NCBI GenBank assembly: GCA_018434685.1
Contig: JAHDOV010000033.1
Coordinates: forward strand, 1 to 46,869
Length of the DNA stretch: 46,869 nt
From: Deltaproteobacteria bacterium
Lineage (GTDB): Bacteria; Desulfobacterota; Desulfomonilia; UBA1062
Direction: 5' to 3'
This document shows positions 16,278-25,586 of the stretch, one piece after another. The notes beneath the pieces were generated by a model. That model was not told the DNA's origin. It searched no databases and worked only from the letters and a program-made list of their open reading frames with translations. The position numbers and the translations under genes are program-made. Numbering within the stretch: position 1 is the first letter of the stretch; every line of letters begins with the position of its first letter.

Positions 16278-17663
16278 ATGAATTTTGAAATAAAGATTCA
16301 CGAGAAGATCATACAGGATTTCAACACTGACGCTCATTACCGGGCCTTTACGGGCAAGGACTCGATGGAGGGCGTGACAAGGGATGATATCGAGACATAC
16401 CAGCTCTTTTGCTTTCGGGAGATGATGCGGTATGCCTGTGAGAAGAGTTCTTTTTATAAAAACCTCTATGCCGGCTTGGACGAGATCACATCGATGGACG
16501 ACGTCGCCGGTATCCCGTTGACAGGAGCCGACGATCTTGCCGAACACCCTTACGAGATGGCCTGCATCCCCCTGACAGAGATCGCACGGGTCTTCTGCCA
16601 CACCACAACCGGTACCACCTCCGGTGAACCCAAGAAGATCTTTTTCACCCACAGTGATGCCGATATCATCGTCGACAGTATGGAGGGGGTCCTGCGAACC
16701 GTAATGGACGGAACCGGTGTGGACGAATGTGGCAGCCGGGTCCATATTCTGCTGCCCAACCATGGGGCACCCCTGAGTATCGCCGGCCTGATCGCACAGG
16801 GCGTCGAGCGCATGCAAGGCGAGCCAGAGATCGGCGACTGCTATACGAGTACGGAAGAACAGATTCGTGCGATCGAAGCGAGTCGGCCGCACATGATCAT
16901 GGGCTCGGCCTTCCGGATCTGGCGGATCACCCAGGAAGCGAGACACTTTCACGATCTGGCCAAAATGGGGCTCAAGCGCATATTTATCACCTCGGAATAC
17001 CTCTCGACCCCCATGCGCAGGTACATGGAGCAGTGGTGGCAGGCCGAGGTTTACCACCACTACGGCATGACCGAACCGGGTTTTGTGATCGGGATCGAGT
17101 GCGATCAGCACGACGGGTTCCACTTCAATGAAGCCGATCTCCTCTTCGAGGTGGTCGATCCGATAACCGGCGAGGTTGTCCCGGACGGACACGAAGGCGA
17201 ACTGGTCTTAACGACCCTGAACCGCACGGCCATGCCCTTGATTCGCTACCGCACAGGAGATGTCGCCCGGCTGATACGAACCCCCTGCGCCTGCGGTGCA
17301 GCAACCCTGATCAGGATTGGCAAACTGCCGTTGAGACATGCCCTGATCGTGAAAATAGGGGAGAACGAAAGCATCTATTCCTCCCTGTTTGACGAGGCAC
17401 TGTACCAGATCCCTGAACTGATCGACTACCGCATCTTTATTTCGAAAGAAAACGGACAGGATGTGCTCGAATGCGTAGCCGAGATCTTTGGCGAACCGAC
17501 CGGCAAAGAAGGTCTCCTGATCGAACAACTCCTGAGCATAGCGCCTGTCAGAAAAAGCATTGACCAGGAACTGCTGGCACCACCCCGCATCCGCTTCACC
17601 AAACGGGGTGAACTCAGACGAGGCGGCAGGACCCAGAAACGACGCATCAAGGATACCCGCTGA
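16278..17663 (+). CDS. AMP-dependent CoA ligase, phenylacetate-CoA-ligase-like (DVU_1553-type)
   Basis: A 461-residue adenylate-forming enzyme. The ATP-binding P-loop is TTTGTTSGEPKKI (109-121), the A5 segment is YHHYGMTEPGF (about 258-268), and the A7 segment is RYRTGDVARL (about 320-329); a C-terminal subdomain with KRGELRRGG ends the protein. These match phenylacetate-CoA ligases and the CoA ligases that I recall next to radical SAM (seleno)protein clusters in Desulfovibrio. It would activate an organic acid with ATP and CoA. It is last in the cluster, 388 bp after the hotdog gene, in the same direction; the start at 16278 follows AGGAAGAG. Confidence 0.85.
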   Translation: MNFEIKIHEKIIQDFNTDAHYRAFTGKDSMEGVTRDDIETYQLFCFREMMRYACEKSSFYKNLYAGLDEITSMDDVAGIPLTGADDLAEHPYEMACIPLTEIARVFCHTTTGTTSGEPKKIFFTHSDADIIVDSMEGVLRTVMDGTGVDECGSRVHILLPNHGAPLSIAGLIAQGVERMQGEPEIGDCYTSTEEQIRAIEASRPHMIMGSAFRIWRITQEARHFHDLAKMGLKRIFITSEYLSTPMRRYMEQWWQAEVYHHYGMTEPGFVIGIECDQHDGFHFNEADLLFEVVDPITGEVVPDGHEGELVLTTLNRTAMPLIRYRTGDVARLIRTPCACGAATLIRIGKLPLRHALIVKIGENESIYSSLFDEALYQIPELIDYRIFISKENGQDVLECVAEIFGEPTGKEGLLIEQLLSIAPVRKSIDQELLAPPRIRFTKRGELRRGGRTQKRRIKDTR

Positions 17664-17809
17664 AAGTAAGTTCATCCCCGGTGCAAATGAGGTCTTGTTT
17701 CTTGTCTCAAGACATCAGTAAGGGCAAGACGCAAGGCCCCCATCAGTTCGTGTTTTCATCATTACTATCCGGAGACATCCTCATAAGCTCTGCTGATTAC
17801 TCGAGGGCA

Positions 17810-18340
17810 TCATGTAGTTTTTTTCATCTTGTTCCTGATAGAATGAATCCATTCATTGAGCTCGTTTTCCACTGCAGCAGCATCGACCTCATCATTCCTG
17901 AAATGCCTGGATATTATTTCATCCTTCTTTTTCTGAACTGTTAACCAAAGCCTTGTGTAATCATTATCAACCAGAATTCTCCGCAGGTTGGGGACGGGTT
18001 TATGTTCATAGGTGCGGGTGCTGTCCGGAAGGAAAAGAATATGTCTTTCGTTGTCCGGCCTGGGGGTGATATCAACCAATCTGTTTTCCGGCGTTAACCA
18101 GCAGGCATGAAACTCCGCTTCGATAAACAACTGTGGGCGTTCCCGAATAATCCATCCAAATTGAGTTCTTCCGCCATTCTTCTGTACAAACAACGGCACA
18201 TCAATCAGAGAGTGATTATGCCGCACGTCTTTGAAAGGCTCTACCGGGATGAAGACTGGATTGGCAGTTGAATCGATCTCGACACAGAACTCTACAATCT
18301 CGAATGATAAGGTGGCCGGTGTTGTCGGGTTATCGTTCAT
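17810..18340 (-). CDS. SEC-C-associated-type hypothetical protein
   Basis: A 176-residue cytoplasmic protein of unknown function. The segment FGWIIRERPQLFIEAEFHACW followed by LVDITPRPDNERHILFLPDSTRTYE (about residues 62-113) resembles the N-terminal domain found in some proteins annotated as SEC-C/zinc-chelation proteins, but the C-terminal SEC-C metal motif is absent here. The C-terminus is charged and helical, ending in KNKMKKTT-like basic residues. No ribosome site precedes 18340. It is convergent with the CoA ligase gene and not obviously linked to the ABC operon. Confidence 0.7.
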   Translation of the reverse strand: MNDNPTTPATLSFEIVEFCVEIDSTANPVFIPVEPFKDVRHNHSLIDVPLFVQKNGGRTQFGWIIRERPQLFIEAEFHACWLTPENRLVDITPRPDNERHILFLPDSTRTYEHKPVPNLRRILVDNDYTRLWLTVQKKKDEIISRHFRNDEVDAAAVENELNEWIHSIRNKMKKTT

Positions 18341-18439
18341 ATAGTATATTCATTATCGGACCATGAAATTTTTATCAATACTTTCAGAAAGATCCATCAA
18401 TGCTGCATAGGGAGGATCACTAAAGGCACAAACGCCCCT

Positions 18440-20140
18440 CTAATGTGGTTCATCACCGCCTACGGTCTGTATCTTCGTAAATTTTGCCCCTGTCAGAGAC
18501 GCAATGATAACGAGTGTAGTGGAAATCAGGATCATGATAATTCCGAGGGCAGAGAGCCTGCCCCAGAGGCCATCTTCGGCGAACCGAAGCACCTGTACTG
18601 CCAGGACTTCGGTTCCCGGCCTGGAGAGCACAACCGAGAGCGTGAGTTCCCGCACGAACATGGTTGCCATCAGTATCCAGGCGGAAACGATTCCCGGAAT
18701 CAACAGAGGTATGATAATCCGGCGAAGCGTGTACAGGGTCCCGGCACCGCAGACCTTGGAAGATTCCTCGAGATGAGCGTGAATCTGAACAAAGGCGCTC
18801 GTCAGCGGTCGTATTCCATAGGGAAGATAGGTGGCAATGTACCCTATGAGCAGTGCCCAGATGGTGGCATAAAGGGGGGTTCTGACAAACAGCCACATGA
18901 AGCCCACCCCTATGACGATGCCCGGGAACGAAAAGGAGAGAAAACTCAGAGACTCCAGAATGCCCGAGGCCGCTGTCCGCACCTTGACGATGGCATAGCA
19001 CACGAAGATCGAGAGGATAACGCCGAGCGTGGCGCCGACTATACCCAGGAACATGCTGTTCTTCACAGAGAGGATCGATATGGGGTCGCCCAGCACCTCG
19101 GTCCAGTTGCGCAGACTCATCATGGAGAATGCCCGTGCACTGGGGACCATGGAGTAGGGGACCATGGAGGTGTAGAGGAGAACCAGCACGGGCAGGACAA
19201 TGAGGATGAAGGAGAGCACGGCCACAATGACAAAGAAGGGATACTTGGCCTTTTTCAGGTCGATGACGGCGGGACGGTATCCCCGACTGGAAATGGTCAC
19301 GTATTTGTCTCCCTCTGCTGTCAGATACCGGTACAGGTAGATGAGGATGGTGGAGGAGGCCAGGGCGCTCATGCCCACTGCCGCCGCCATCCCGTAATCG
19401 GTGGCAAAACCGGTGGCAATAATGCGGTATATGTGGGTGGCCAGTACATAGATGCGGCCGGGCATGCCGATGACGGAAGGCACGGCAAAGGAGGCGAGGC
19501 TGCGCACGATAACCAGGGTGATGGAGGCCAGTATTGCCGGGCGGAGGATGGGCAGCGTCACCATGAAAAGCGTCCGCAGGTTGGATGCGCCGCACACCTT
19601 GGATGATTCCTCCATGGACACATCAAAAGAGGCCAGTGCCGGGGCGAGGATCAGGTAGGCGATGGGAAGGTCGAGCAGACCCTCGACGAGGATCATCCCC
19701 GGCAGGGTGTAAATATTGAAGGGCGAAGAGGAGAGGTTGAACACATCCTTGAGGAAAAGATTGATGAGACCGTTGGAGGGGTTCAGGAGCAGAAGCCAGC
19801 TCACGGCAAACAGGATGTGGGGAATCATCATGGGAATGATGGATATGATACGAAAGAGGAACTTGAAGGGGATGTTGGTGCGCGTATTGAGATATGCCAG
19901 AAACAGGGCAAGCAGCGTAGCAACAACGGCAGATCCCAGGGTAAAGATGATGGTGTTGACTATGATCTCGGCAAAGGCAGGGTCTGTGTACGACTGAATA
20001 TATTTATCCAGGGTGAAGGTGCCGAACGAACCCAGCCCCTGCGAAAAACTCCCGAGAATGAGCATGACCACGGGACACACGGTGAGGAGTCCCACGATCA
20101 CGATAAGGCCAAACGTCAGGGGGGTTGATTTCCTCTGCAT
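18440..20140 (-). CDS. ABC transporter permease, fused two-domain (Fbp/Afu-like)
   Basis: A 566-residue inner-membrane protein with two fused permease halves, about twelve transmembrane helices in all. Each half carries the EAA loop that docks on the ATPase: EESSKVCGASNLRTLFMVTL (about residues 177-196) and EESSKVCGAGTLYTLRRIII (about 462-481). Fused permeases of this type belong to Fe(III), thiamine and related importers. It is the last gene of a three-gene minus-strand operon, 15 bp after the ATPase gene. The substrate is probably Fe(III) or a small anionic compound such as a phosphonate; sequence alone does not decide. Confidence 0.9.
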   Translation of the reverse strand: MQRKSTPLTFGLIVIVGLLTVCPVVMLILGSFSQGLGSFGTFTLDKYIQSYTDPAFAEIIVNTIIFTLGSAVVATLLALFLAYLNTRTNIPFKFLFRIISIIPMMIPHILFAVSWLLLLNPSNGLINLFLKDVFNLSSSPFNIYTLPGMILVEGLLDLPIAYLILAPALASFDVSMEESSKVCGASNLRTLFMVTLPILRPAILASITLVIVRSLASFAVPSVIGMPGRIYVLATHIYRIIATGFATDYGMAAAVGMSALASSTILIYLYRYLTAEGDKYVTISSRGYRPAVIDLKKAKYPFFVIVAVLSFILIVLPVLVLLYTSMVPYSMVPSARAFSMMSLRNWTEVLGDPISILSVKNSMFLGIVGATLGVILSIFVCYAIVKVRTAASGILESLSFLSFSFPGIVIGVGFMWLFVRTPLYATIWALLIGYIATYLPYGIRPLTSAFVQIHAHLEESSKVCGAGTLYTLRRIIIPLLIPGIVSAWILMATMFVRELTLSVVLSRPGTEVLAVQVLRFAEDGLWGRLSALGIIMILISTTLVIIASLTGAKFTKIQTVGGDEPH

Positions 20141-20155
20141 TGTTTTCCCGCCTGT

Positions 20156-21244
20156 CTACTTCAACAGTATGGAGCAGTGGTTCGGATCGAAACTCAGTGC
20201 TACCGTATCGCCTTGTTTTACATCGAGCGTCGGCTCCACCCGTACGATCAGCTCTGTGTCCCCCACCCGGATCTCGCCTTCGTACGCATCGCCGACAAAG
20301 ATCAATGAATCGATGCGCCCGCTGAATAGGTTTGGTCCTTCGCCGCCGGCCTTTTCCTTCACATGGATGAACTCGGGCCGTATGCACACCACAACGGCAT
20401 CACCGGGCGAGACGTCTTTCTTCTTTCTGCAGACAATGGGGCCCAGCGAGGTATCTACAATCGTGTGGTTGATACCGACCCGTGATATGCTGCCTTCGAC
20501 AAGATTCGCCCGGCCTATGAAATCGGCGACGAAACTGCGGTCAGAGTCAAAATAGATCTTCTTTGGCGTGCCTATCTCCACGATCCGTCCGTCTTTCATA
20601 ACCGCCACGGTGTCTGACAGGGACAGGGCCTCAATCCTGTCATGCGTCACATACACCGCGGTAATCCTCAATTTTGTGAGAAATTCGCGGAGTTCCTTCC
20701 TGGTTTCTTCCCTCAGTTTGGCGTCCAGGTTGCTCAGAGGTTCGTCAAAGAGGATCACCTTTGGTTCAGCCACAAGGGCCCGCGCAAGGGCTACGCGCTG
20801 CTGCTGACCCCCGCTCAGTTTCGTTGCCGGCCTGTTCTCAAAACCCCCGAGCTGTACGAAATGAAGGGTCTTCTTTACCCTGTCCCTGATTTCTTCTTTG
20901 GGCTTTTTCTGGGTCTGGAGAGGGTAGGCGACGTTGTCGAATACATTCATGTGAGGCCAGATGGCATAGGATTGAAAAACCATACTCAGCCCGCGTTTCT
21001 CAGGAGGCACGAGGATTCCCTTGTCTTTCGAAAAGACGATCTCATCCCCGATCCGTATCTCACCCTCATCGGGTATCTCGAGCCCGACAATCGATCTGAG
21101 CAGGGTGGTCTTTCCACACCCGCTCGGACCCAGAAGCGTGAATATCTCGTTGGCAGGAATGGCCAGATTCACATCGAAGAGGGCTTCGATGCGCCTGCCT
21201 TCCGAAAAATAGCTCTTGCTGAGCTTTGAGATGTGAATATCCAC
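20156..21244 (-). CDS. ABC transporter ATP-binding protein (Fbp/Pot-like, with TOBE domain)
   Basis: A 362-residue importer ATPase. Walker A GPSGCGKT 39-46, Q-loop VFQSYAIWP (about 89-97), signature LSGGQQQR 143-150, Walker B VILFDEP 163-169, switch His in YVTHD. The region after residue 240 is the regulatory TOBE domain (IGRANLVEGSI, then VCIRPEFIHV). It pairs with the downstream fused permease and the upstream solute-binding protein. ATP hydrolysis on the cytoplasmic face powers import. Confidence 0.92.
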   Translation of the reverse strand: MDIHISKLSKSYFSEGRRIEALFDVNLAIPANEIFTLLGPSGCGKTTLLRSIVGLEIPDEGEIRIGDEIVFSKDKGILVPPEKRGLSMVFQSYAIWPHMNVFDNVAYPLQTQKKPKEEIRDRVKKTLHFVQLGGFENRPATKLSGGQQQRVALARALVAEPKVILFDEPLSNLDAKLREETRKELREFLTKLRITAVYVTHDRIEALSLSDTVAVMKDGRIVEIGTPKKIYFDSDRSFVADFIGRANLVEGSISRVGINHTIVDTSLGPIVCRKKKDVSPGDAVVVCIRPEFIHVKEKAGGEGPNLFSGRIDSLIFVGDAYEGEIRVGDTELIVRVEPTLDVKQGDTVALSFDPNHCSILLK

Positions 21245-21330
21245 GGTACACCCCCACCCAGGTCATGAAGCTTCTCCTGTCGTGCCTCACGGCCCGAACA
21301 TGGCCGGAACATAATCCATAGACAAGCCTT

Positions 21331-22338
21331 TTACTTCACGTCAAAGATGGCCTTGAATTCCATGGCCCATTCCTGGATCTCTTTATCCGAGAGGGTCCGA
21401 ATGGGCAGCACCTTGGCCTTGTCGATCCCGGCAACCGGCGGATAGACGCCCGGATAGAGAACATACTCGCCCACCTTTTCAGCCAGCATCGTCATGGCAT
21501 CCTTTGACAGCCAGTAGTCCATAAATATCTTTCCCGCATTGGGATGGGGCGCTGAGGCGGTTATCGCGATTCCGCGGGGGGTGCCGAGAAGGGGCTGGCT
21601 TATCTGCGCCCAGTCAAGGGGGGCCGGGGCCTTGGTGATGATGTATTTCGGCATGGATATGGCAATGAGTTTCTCCCCGCTTTCCACCGGCGCCGGCGTG
21701 GGACCGAACGAGGCCACGAACATGGGCCTGTTGGCTGCAAGGCCTTTGAGGAAATTCCGCCAGTCCTCCTCTGAGGCGAATACCTGTTCCTTTAATCCGA
21801 CGAGCCAGGAAATGGTGGTGGCATGTGCCGAGGGGTTGGCCATGACGATCTTGTCGCGCCATTTCGGGTCTGTGAGGTCTTCATACCGCTTGGGCACATC
21901 TTGGGGCTTGACAAGTTCCTTGTTGTATATGAGGGCGACGTATTCTATGCCGAAGACCTGTATCTGGTCGTCTTTCCTCGTCCACTCGGGATAATCCTGG
22001 CCGACGCTCGAACTGTAGGACGCCAGGACGCCCTTTTCCTTGAGCATCTCCATGATAGGCATGGGAGCCTGAAGGACATCTGCCATGAGCTTGCCGGCCT
22101 CGAACTCGGTGGTGACGGTTGCGAAGAACTTGTTTGTGGACATCCTCGTGTACACTCCCTGGACGCCATACTCGGCTGTGAACGCCTCCACAATGGGTTC
22201 GATTGCCGTTATATTGGCATAGAATGCTGCCTTTCCCTCCTTTTTTGCCTGTGCAAGCACATCCTTGTCCATCTGTTGGGCCGCATACGTGCTGGAGGCC
22301 AGGAGCAGAGTCATCAACAGGACAATAAATTTTTTCAT
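21331..22338 (-). CDS. Extracellular solute-binding protein of the ABC importer (Fe(III)-type family)
   Basis: A 335-residue periplasmic binding protein with a clear signal peptide (MKKFIVLLMTLLLASSTYAA, residues 1-20). The mature part follows the family-1 / AfuA-like pattern: an ITAIEPIVEAFTAEYG segment near 43, the middle VMANPSAHATTISWLVG, and the late PHPNAGKIFMDYWLS. It captures the ligand and delivers it to the permease. First gene of the operon, behind AAAAGGAGGAAAAAC. Whether it binds Fe(III) or another ligand is not resolved. Confidence 0.9.
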   Translation of the reverse strand: MKKFIVLLMTLLLASSTYAAQQMDKDVLAQAKKEGKAAFYANITAIEPIVEAFTAEYGVQGVYTRMSTNKFFATVTTEFEAGKLMADVLQAPMPIMEMLKEKGVLASYSSSVGQDYPEWTRKDDQIQVFGIEYVALIYNKELVKPQDVPKRYEDLTDPKWRDKIVMANPSAHATTISWLVGLKEQVFASEEDWRNFLKGLAANRPMFVASFGPTPAPVESGEKLIAISMPKYIITKAPAPLDWAQISQPLLGTPRGIAITASAPHPNAGKIFMDYWLSKDAMTMLAEKVGEYVLYPGVYPPVAGIDKAKVLPIRTLSDKEIQEWAMEFKAIFDVK

Positions 22339-22812
22339 TGTTTTTCCTCCTTTTACTGAATTGTCGGCTGCCTCTTGATGGGAGTATTTGAAATGAACCT
22401 ATCAACAATTGAGGTAAAAGCGTTACGACATCTCGCTCAGAAGCCGCCTCTGGCCGACGGGCGCGCTGGTATCTTCATGCCTCGTTTGCCCAGCCCACAT
22501 GCCGGCTCTCATAATGCTATACTATTACCTATGCGTTTGAAGGATATACAAGTCAAGACATCACGGTTCAAAATTACCCGGGCTTCGAGCTTACAATTGC
22601 AAGATTTCTGAACAGGTCTGACAATTTATTCTGCGCCCATTGACAATTGGCCAACGGCAACTAATTTCTTCTGAATTACATCGTGCACGTAATCTGGACA
22701 ACCGGAAAGGCAACCGACTTTTGAAGAGTTGAGAGCTTGGTATTCGTGGGCAGGCTTACAGGTTCAGGAGTATGGCAAAAGGTTGATGACTAAAAGAACC
22801 AGGAGGAAAAAA
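22339..22812. other. 474-bp divergent intergenic region
   Basis: Separates the ABC operon from the secreted protein gene at 22813 and must contain both promoters. No strong -35/-10 pair or hairpin was picked out. The only firm elements are the ribosome sites at its two ends (GGAGG of the binding protein; AGGAGG before 22813). Confidence 0.4.
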
Positions 22813-23409
22813 ATGAAAAGAAAGAAAGAGTTGATGATTATTGGGCTCGGTTTTATACTGGCGGCCATTGTCACGGTGCTTGCACTAGATGAGGCCAATG
22901 CAGAAGAAGCGTGGAAGCATAATACCATAATGGGCGAGGTGGTTGAGATCAATCCGGACGCTCGCGAGATCACGCTGACGGATTCACTCAAAAACACGAT
23001 TACCTTTGCTGTGGATACGAAGATCACGAATTTCGAAGAGTTCGCCGTGGGCGACAAGGTCGAAGCTGATTACTACATATCCCTGGCAAAAGAGATTCGA
23101 AAGCCCACCGAGGATGAGAAGAAAACTCCCTTTATGGAACTGGAGGAAACAGAGGCTGCACCGCCGATGGCTTCCCCAAAAGCAGGTACGCTGAAGATGT
23201 ACAGGGCCGTCGCGACTGTCAGCAGTACCGACCGTGCCCAGCAGATCATCCAATTGGAAGGACCCAAGGGTGGTATGCTCAAGGTGCAGGCATCAAATCC
23301 CAAATGGCTGGGATCTCCTAAGGATGTCGAAGAACCTCTTGTCAAGAAAGGAGACACCGTCATCTTCACCTACACCGAGCCATTGATCACTTCACTCAAG
23401 AAGCGCTGA
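22813..23409 (+). CDS. Exported protein with two beta-rich repeats, function unknown
   Basis: 198 residues. The start at 22813 follows AGGAGGAAAAAA and gives an N-terminus with a membrane segment (residues 7-26, ending in EANAEE), either a signal peptide or an anchor. The rest has two similar halves: MGEVVEINPDAREITL then VGDKVEADY (about 38-87), and RAVATVSSTDRAQQIIQL then KKGDTVIFTYTEP (about 131-191). This is an OB/DUF5666-like pattern of short-range beta structure. A Pro/Glu-rich linker joins them. No catalytic motif is seen. A hairpin follows at 23435-23474. Confidence 0.8.
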   Translation: MKRKKELMIIGLGFILAAIVTVLALDEANAEEAWKHNTIMGEVVEINPDAREITLTDSLKNTITFAVDTKITNFEEFAVGDKVEADYYISLAKEIRKPTEDEKKTPFMELEETEAAPPMASPKAGTLKMYRAVATVSSTDRAQQIIQLEGPKGGMLKVQASNPKWLGSPKDVEEPLVKKGDTVIFTYTEPLITSLKKR

Positions 23410-23434
23410 GTTTCAATCATGTGAGGTATGGCGT

Positions 23435-23474
23435 CTGATGGCGTCTACCGTTTGTTGGCGGCAGACGCCATCAG
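23435..23474 (+). terminator. Hairpin after the beta-repeat exported protein
   Basis: Perfect 12-bp arms CTGATGGCGTCT (23435-23446) and AGACGCCATCAG (23463-23474) with a 16-base loop, 25 bp after the stop. No long T-run follows. A second partial copy of TGGCGTCT precedes the left arm. Confidence 0.5.
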
Positions 23475-23646
23475 CTGGAACATGATCCGGTTACCATTGT
23501 ATTCATTTCATCTGAAGCCTTTGGAAATCGAATGAAATTGATCTGAACTGCTCTTTGTTGATCCTGTCCGACTTTACATCCTGCTGCGGGGTGTGATCCC
23601 GCAGCTGTGAACCGGTGCGTCTCGATCCTGACCGCTGCCTGCCGGC

Positions 23647-24138
23647 TCACCGTCCAAGTCTGCGGACACCGATACTCACCACTGCCAGCAGGGTTCCCGT
23701 TGCGAGCCCGAGCAGGTAATCATCCACATACAACCATGTGTAAAGAAAAGGTACGACGAAAGAAATCGGGTGAAACTTCCAGAACATCTCAATGAAGACC
23801 GGCACGCTGCCGGCAGCTCCCCACAGCGCGCTCGCAATCACGATCATGCCTTGTTCCCAGCGCATCAGCGGTCTTGCCCAGGGAATCCGACCGCTGAACA
23901 TGAGATGCGCAAGGAGACCCAGAACGATGCTCGGCGCTGCAAGCCAGAACGTTGACCAGACCTCAACGACAAGAATTCCCGGATTGAGGAAATAGAGCCA
24001 GTCCCAGGTAGGCTCTCCTTTGAGATCGAGATAGACCTTGACGCCGATACCGACAACCCAGGGCAAGAGGGCACCGATCGACACGACCAGCCAGACAAAC
24101 ATCGGTTTAAAATCCCGTTTGATCATAGTCCCCATCAT
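23647..24138 (-). CDS. Small integral membrane protein, unknown function
   Basis: A 163-residue protein with four or five hydrophobic segments: FVWLVVSIGALLPWVVGIGV near 14, VEVWSTFWLAAPSIVLGLLA near 58, GMIVIASALWGAAGSVPVFI near 96, and two near the C-terminus (ISFVVPFLYTWLYV; LLGLATGTLLAVVSIGV). No family was recognised. The start at 24138 or at the nearby ATG 24126 cannot be separated. It is not linked to its neighbours. Confidence 0.7.
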   Translation of the reverse strand: MMGTMIKRDFKPMFVWLVVSIGALLPWVVGIGVKVYLDLKGEPTWDWLYFLNPGILVVEVWSTFWLAAPSIVLGLLAHLMFSGRIPWARPLMRWEQGMIVIASALWGAAGSVPVFIEMFWKFHPISFVVPFLYTWLYVDDYLLGLATGTLLAVVSIGVRRLGR

Positions 24139-24180
24139 CTCTCGGTGCTTACGTTGTCTGGAATCTTTTGCTTCCTGGCT

Positions 24181-24262
24181 CGGACCGAGTTAACTTGGTG
24201 ATACATTACTATTCATGTCCGGGGAACAGGTATTTTCAGGGCTTGGAACATGCATTTTATCT
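24181..24262 (+). repeat. Dispersed ~80-bp non-coding repeat, copy 1
   Basis: This stretch aligns with 46720-46801 in the same orientation: CGGACC-AGT-AACTT, then ACTATT-ATGT-C, then AGGT-TTTTCAGGGCTT-GAACAT, with a few mismatches and small gaps. It lies in the 442-bp gene-free region 24139-24580. No frame is conserved, so it is likely a remnant of a mobile element or a small non-coding element. The rest of that gap shows nothing recognised. Confidence 0.6.
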
Positions 24263-24580
24263 GTTCAGGAGGGCATCCTGAGGGATTGCGGGATTGGTGA
24301 CTGGCTCGGGCAGGAGCTCTCAGGTTCATCTTTGAATAGGCTCGGGCCACTTTCCCCGCCTGACAGGGCGGTTATGAGGCCGAGATAAGCTCATTTGTAA
24401 AATATTCAATTGGTATGAACCCTTTGTGCAAGCCCTGGCACCTGTTCCTTGAGCAGGCTTCGGGGAATGAACCTAAGCTTCTTGTCCGGCGACCTGTCCT
24501 GTGTAGTTGAATAACGAAGCAGGTAGCGAACGCGAAGGCGGATTCGCATCAGTCTACAGGTACGCCCATCGTAAAGGGTG

Positions 24581-24781
24581 CTACTCCCTGTCCTTCAACA
24601 CGGTACGGATACCACTGTAATAGGTGAAACCCATGAAAAACCACATTACACATAAACCAATCAGGCTTTCCATCCGTTCTTTGGGAAAATTATCCCAGAC
24701 ATGTACCGGCCACATGAAATACGTGATGACTAGTGTCGGGATAATGAACAAGAAAAATGGGATCAGGTATTTGATTTTCAT
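24581..24781 (-). CDS. Small two-helix membrane protein
   Basis: 66 residues with two transmembrane segments (about residues 5-24 and 39-58) separated by a short polar stretch, HVWDNFPKERM. AAGGAG lies 10 bases before the ATG, which supports translation. No family was recognised. The length and topology resemble small inner-membrane proteins that accompany transporters, but no transporter is adjacent. Confidence 0.65.
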   Translation of the reverse strand: MKIKYLIPFFLFIIPTLVITYFMWPVHVWDNFPKERMESLIGLCVMWFFMGFTYYSGIRTVLKDRE

Positions 24782-24985
24782 CCGGAAGATCTCCTTATTG
24801 CCAGATTATTTCAAGGTATAGTCATTCTTTTCCCGAAGGCATTATTGTAGCCCGATTTTTTTTAAGGCAGTGGCCCGCTCTTTCGGAAACTCGCTCGGAC
24901 CCTCTGTAAGGATCCCAAGGCTAAAAATAAACACCTTATCTGCGGCTACCCCTCAGAGCCTCTGTTGCGATATCGCCGTTGCCTG

Positions 24986-25318
24986 CTACGATCCCGAGTC
25001 CGAGTAGTAGAGGTGGGTCTTGCCGTCTGTGCGCAGGTAAGACCGGATTTTGTCTATATCTGCCTGGCTGATCCCTCCAACCTTGAGAAGATCGTCAACG
25101 GATACAAAGGCACCGCTGATTGCCCTGAACTGCAGGATATTGTCCGCCTGTTCAGCAGTCAGACCGAGCTTCAATAAATCATCCACCCCTGCGTTGTTGA
25201 CGTTCACCACTCCGTTGAGCTGAGTCTCCAGGCCGGGATAGTATTCGGCGCATACCGGGGAAACAATGACCAGCAACAATGCGATAGAAACTAATGCAGT
25301 AAGGATACTCCGTTTCAT
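24986..25318 (-). CDS. Exported helix-hairpin-helix (ComEA-like) protein
   Basis: 110 residues. The signal peptide is MKRSILTALVSIALLLVIVS then PVCA. The mature part holds one helix-hairpin-helix pair: NVNNAGVDDLLKLGLTAEQA (about 39-58) and VSVDDLLKVGGISQADIDKI (about 73-92), as in the DNA-binding domain of ComEA and related periplasmic proteins. It may bind DNA outside the cytoplasm or just use the fold for protein contacts. The start at 25318 is chosen for the AAAGGAGGG upstream and the signal peptide; the frame extends to 25405 without support. Confidence 0.82.
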   Translation of the reverse strand: MKRSILTALVSIALLLVIVSPVCAEYYPGLETQLNGVVNVNNAGVDDLLKLGLTAEQADNILQFRAISGAFVSVDDLLKVGGISQADIDKIRSYLRTDGKTHLYYSDSGS

Positions 25319-25586
25319 AAAGCCCTCCTTTGATGTTTTTCTGCACTCAACAGCATGGTTCGTTTGAGCGCGGTTTCTTTCACACACATAGCAATGCGTA
25401 TCCATTATAATCCCATCAAATACCGATCATATAAAGAATAAGAGCAATTCACTCCCAGTCAACCTGCGATCGTAGAAGAGGAAAACTCCCTGAGATCAGG
25501 GCAGATGGTTGTCGGGTCATCGTGATACCGCCAGAAGATAATCGCACGGGCTGCCCTTCCCGGCGATGAAAACCCCCTGTGGTTCC

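Noticed and set aside
15929-16288. 119-codon frame in the gap before the CoA ligase
   Set aside because: No ribosome site or recognisable motif, and it overlaps the ligase start.
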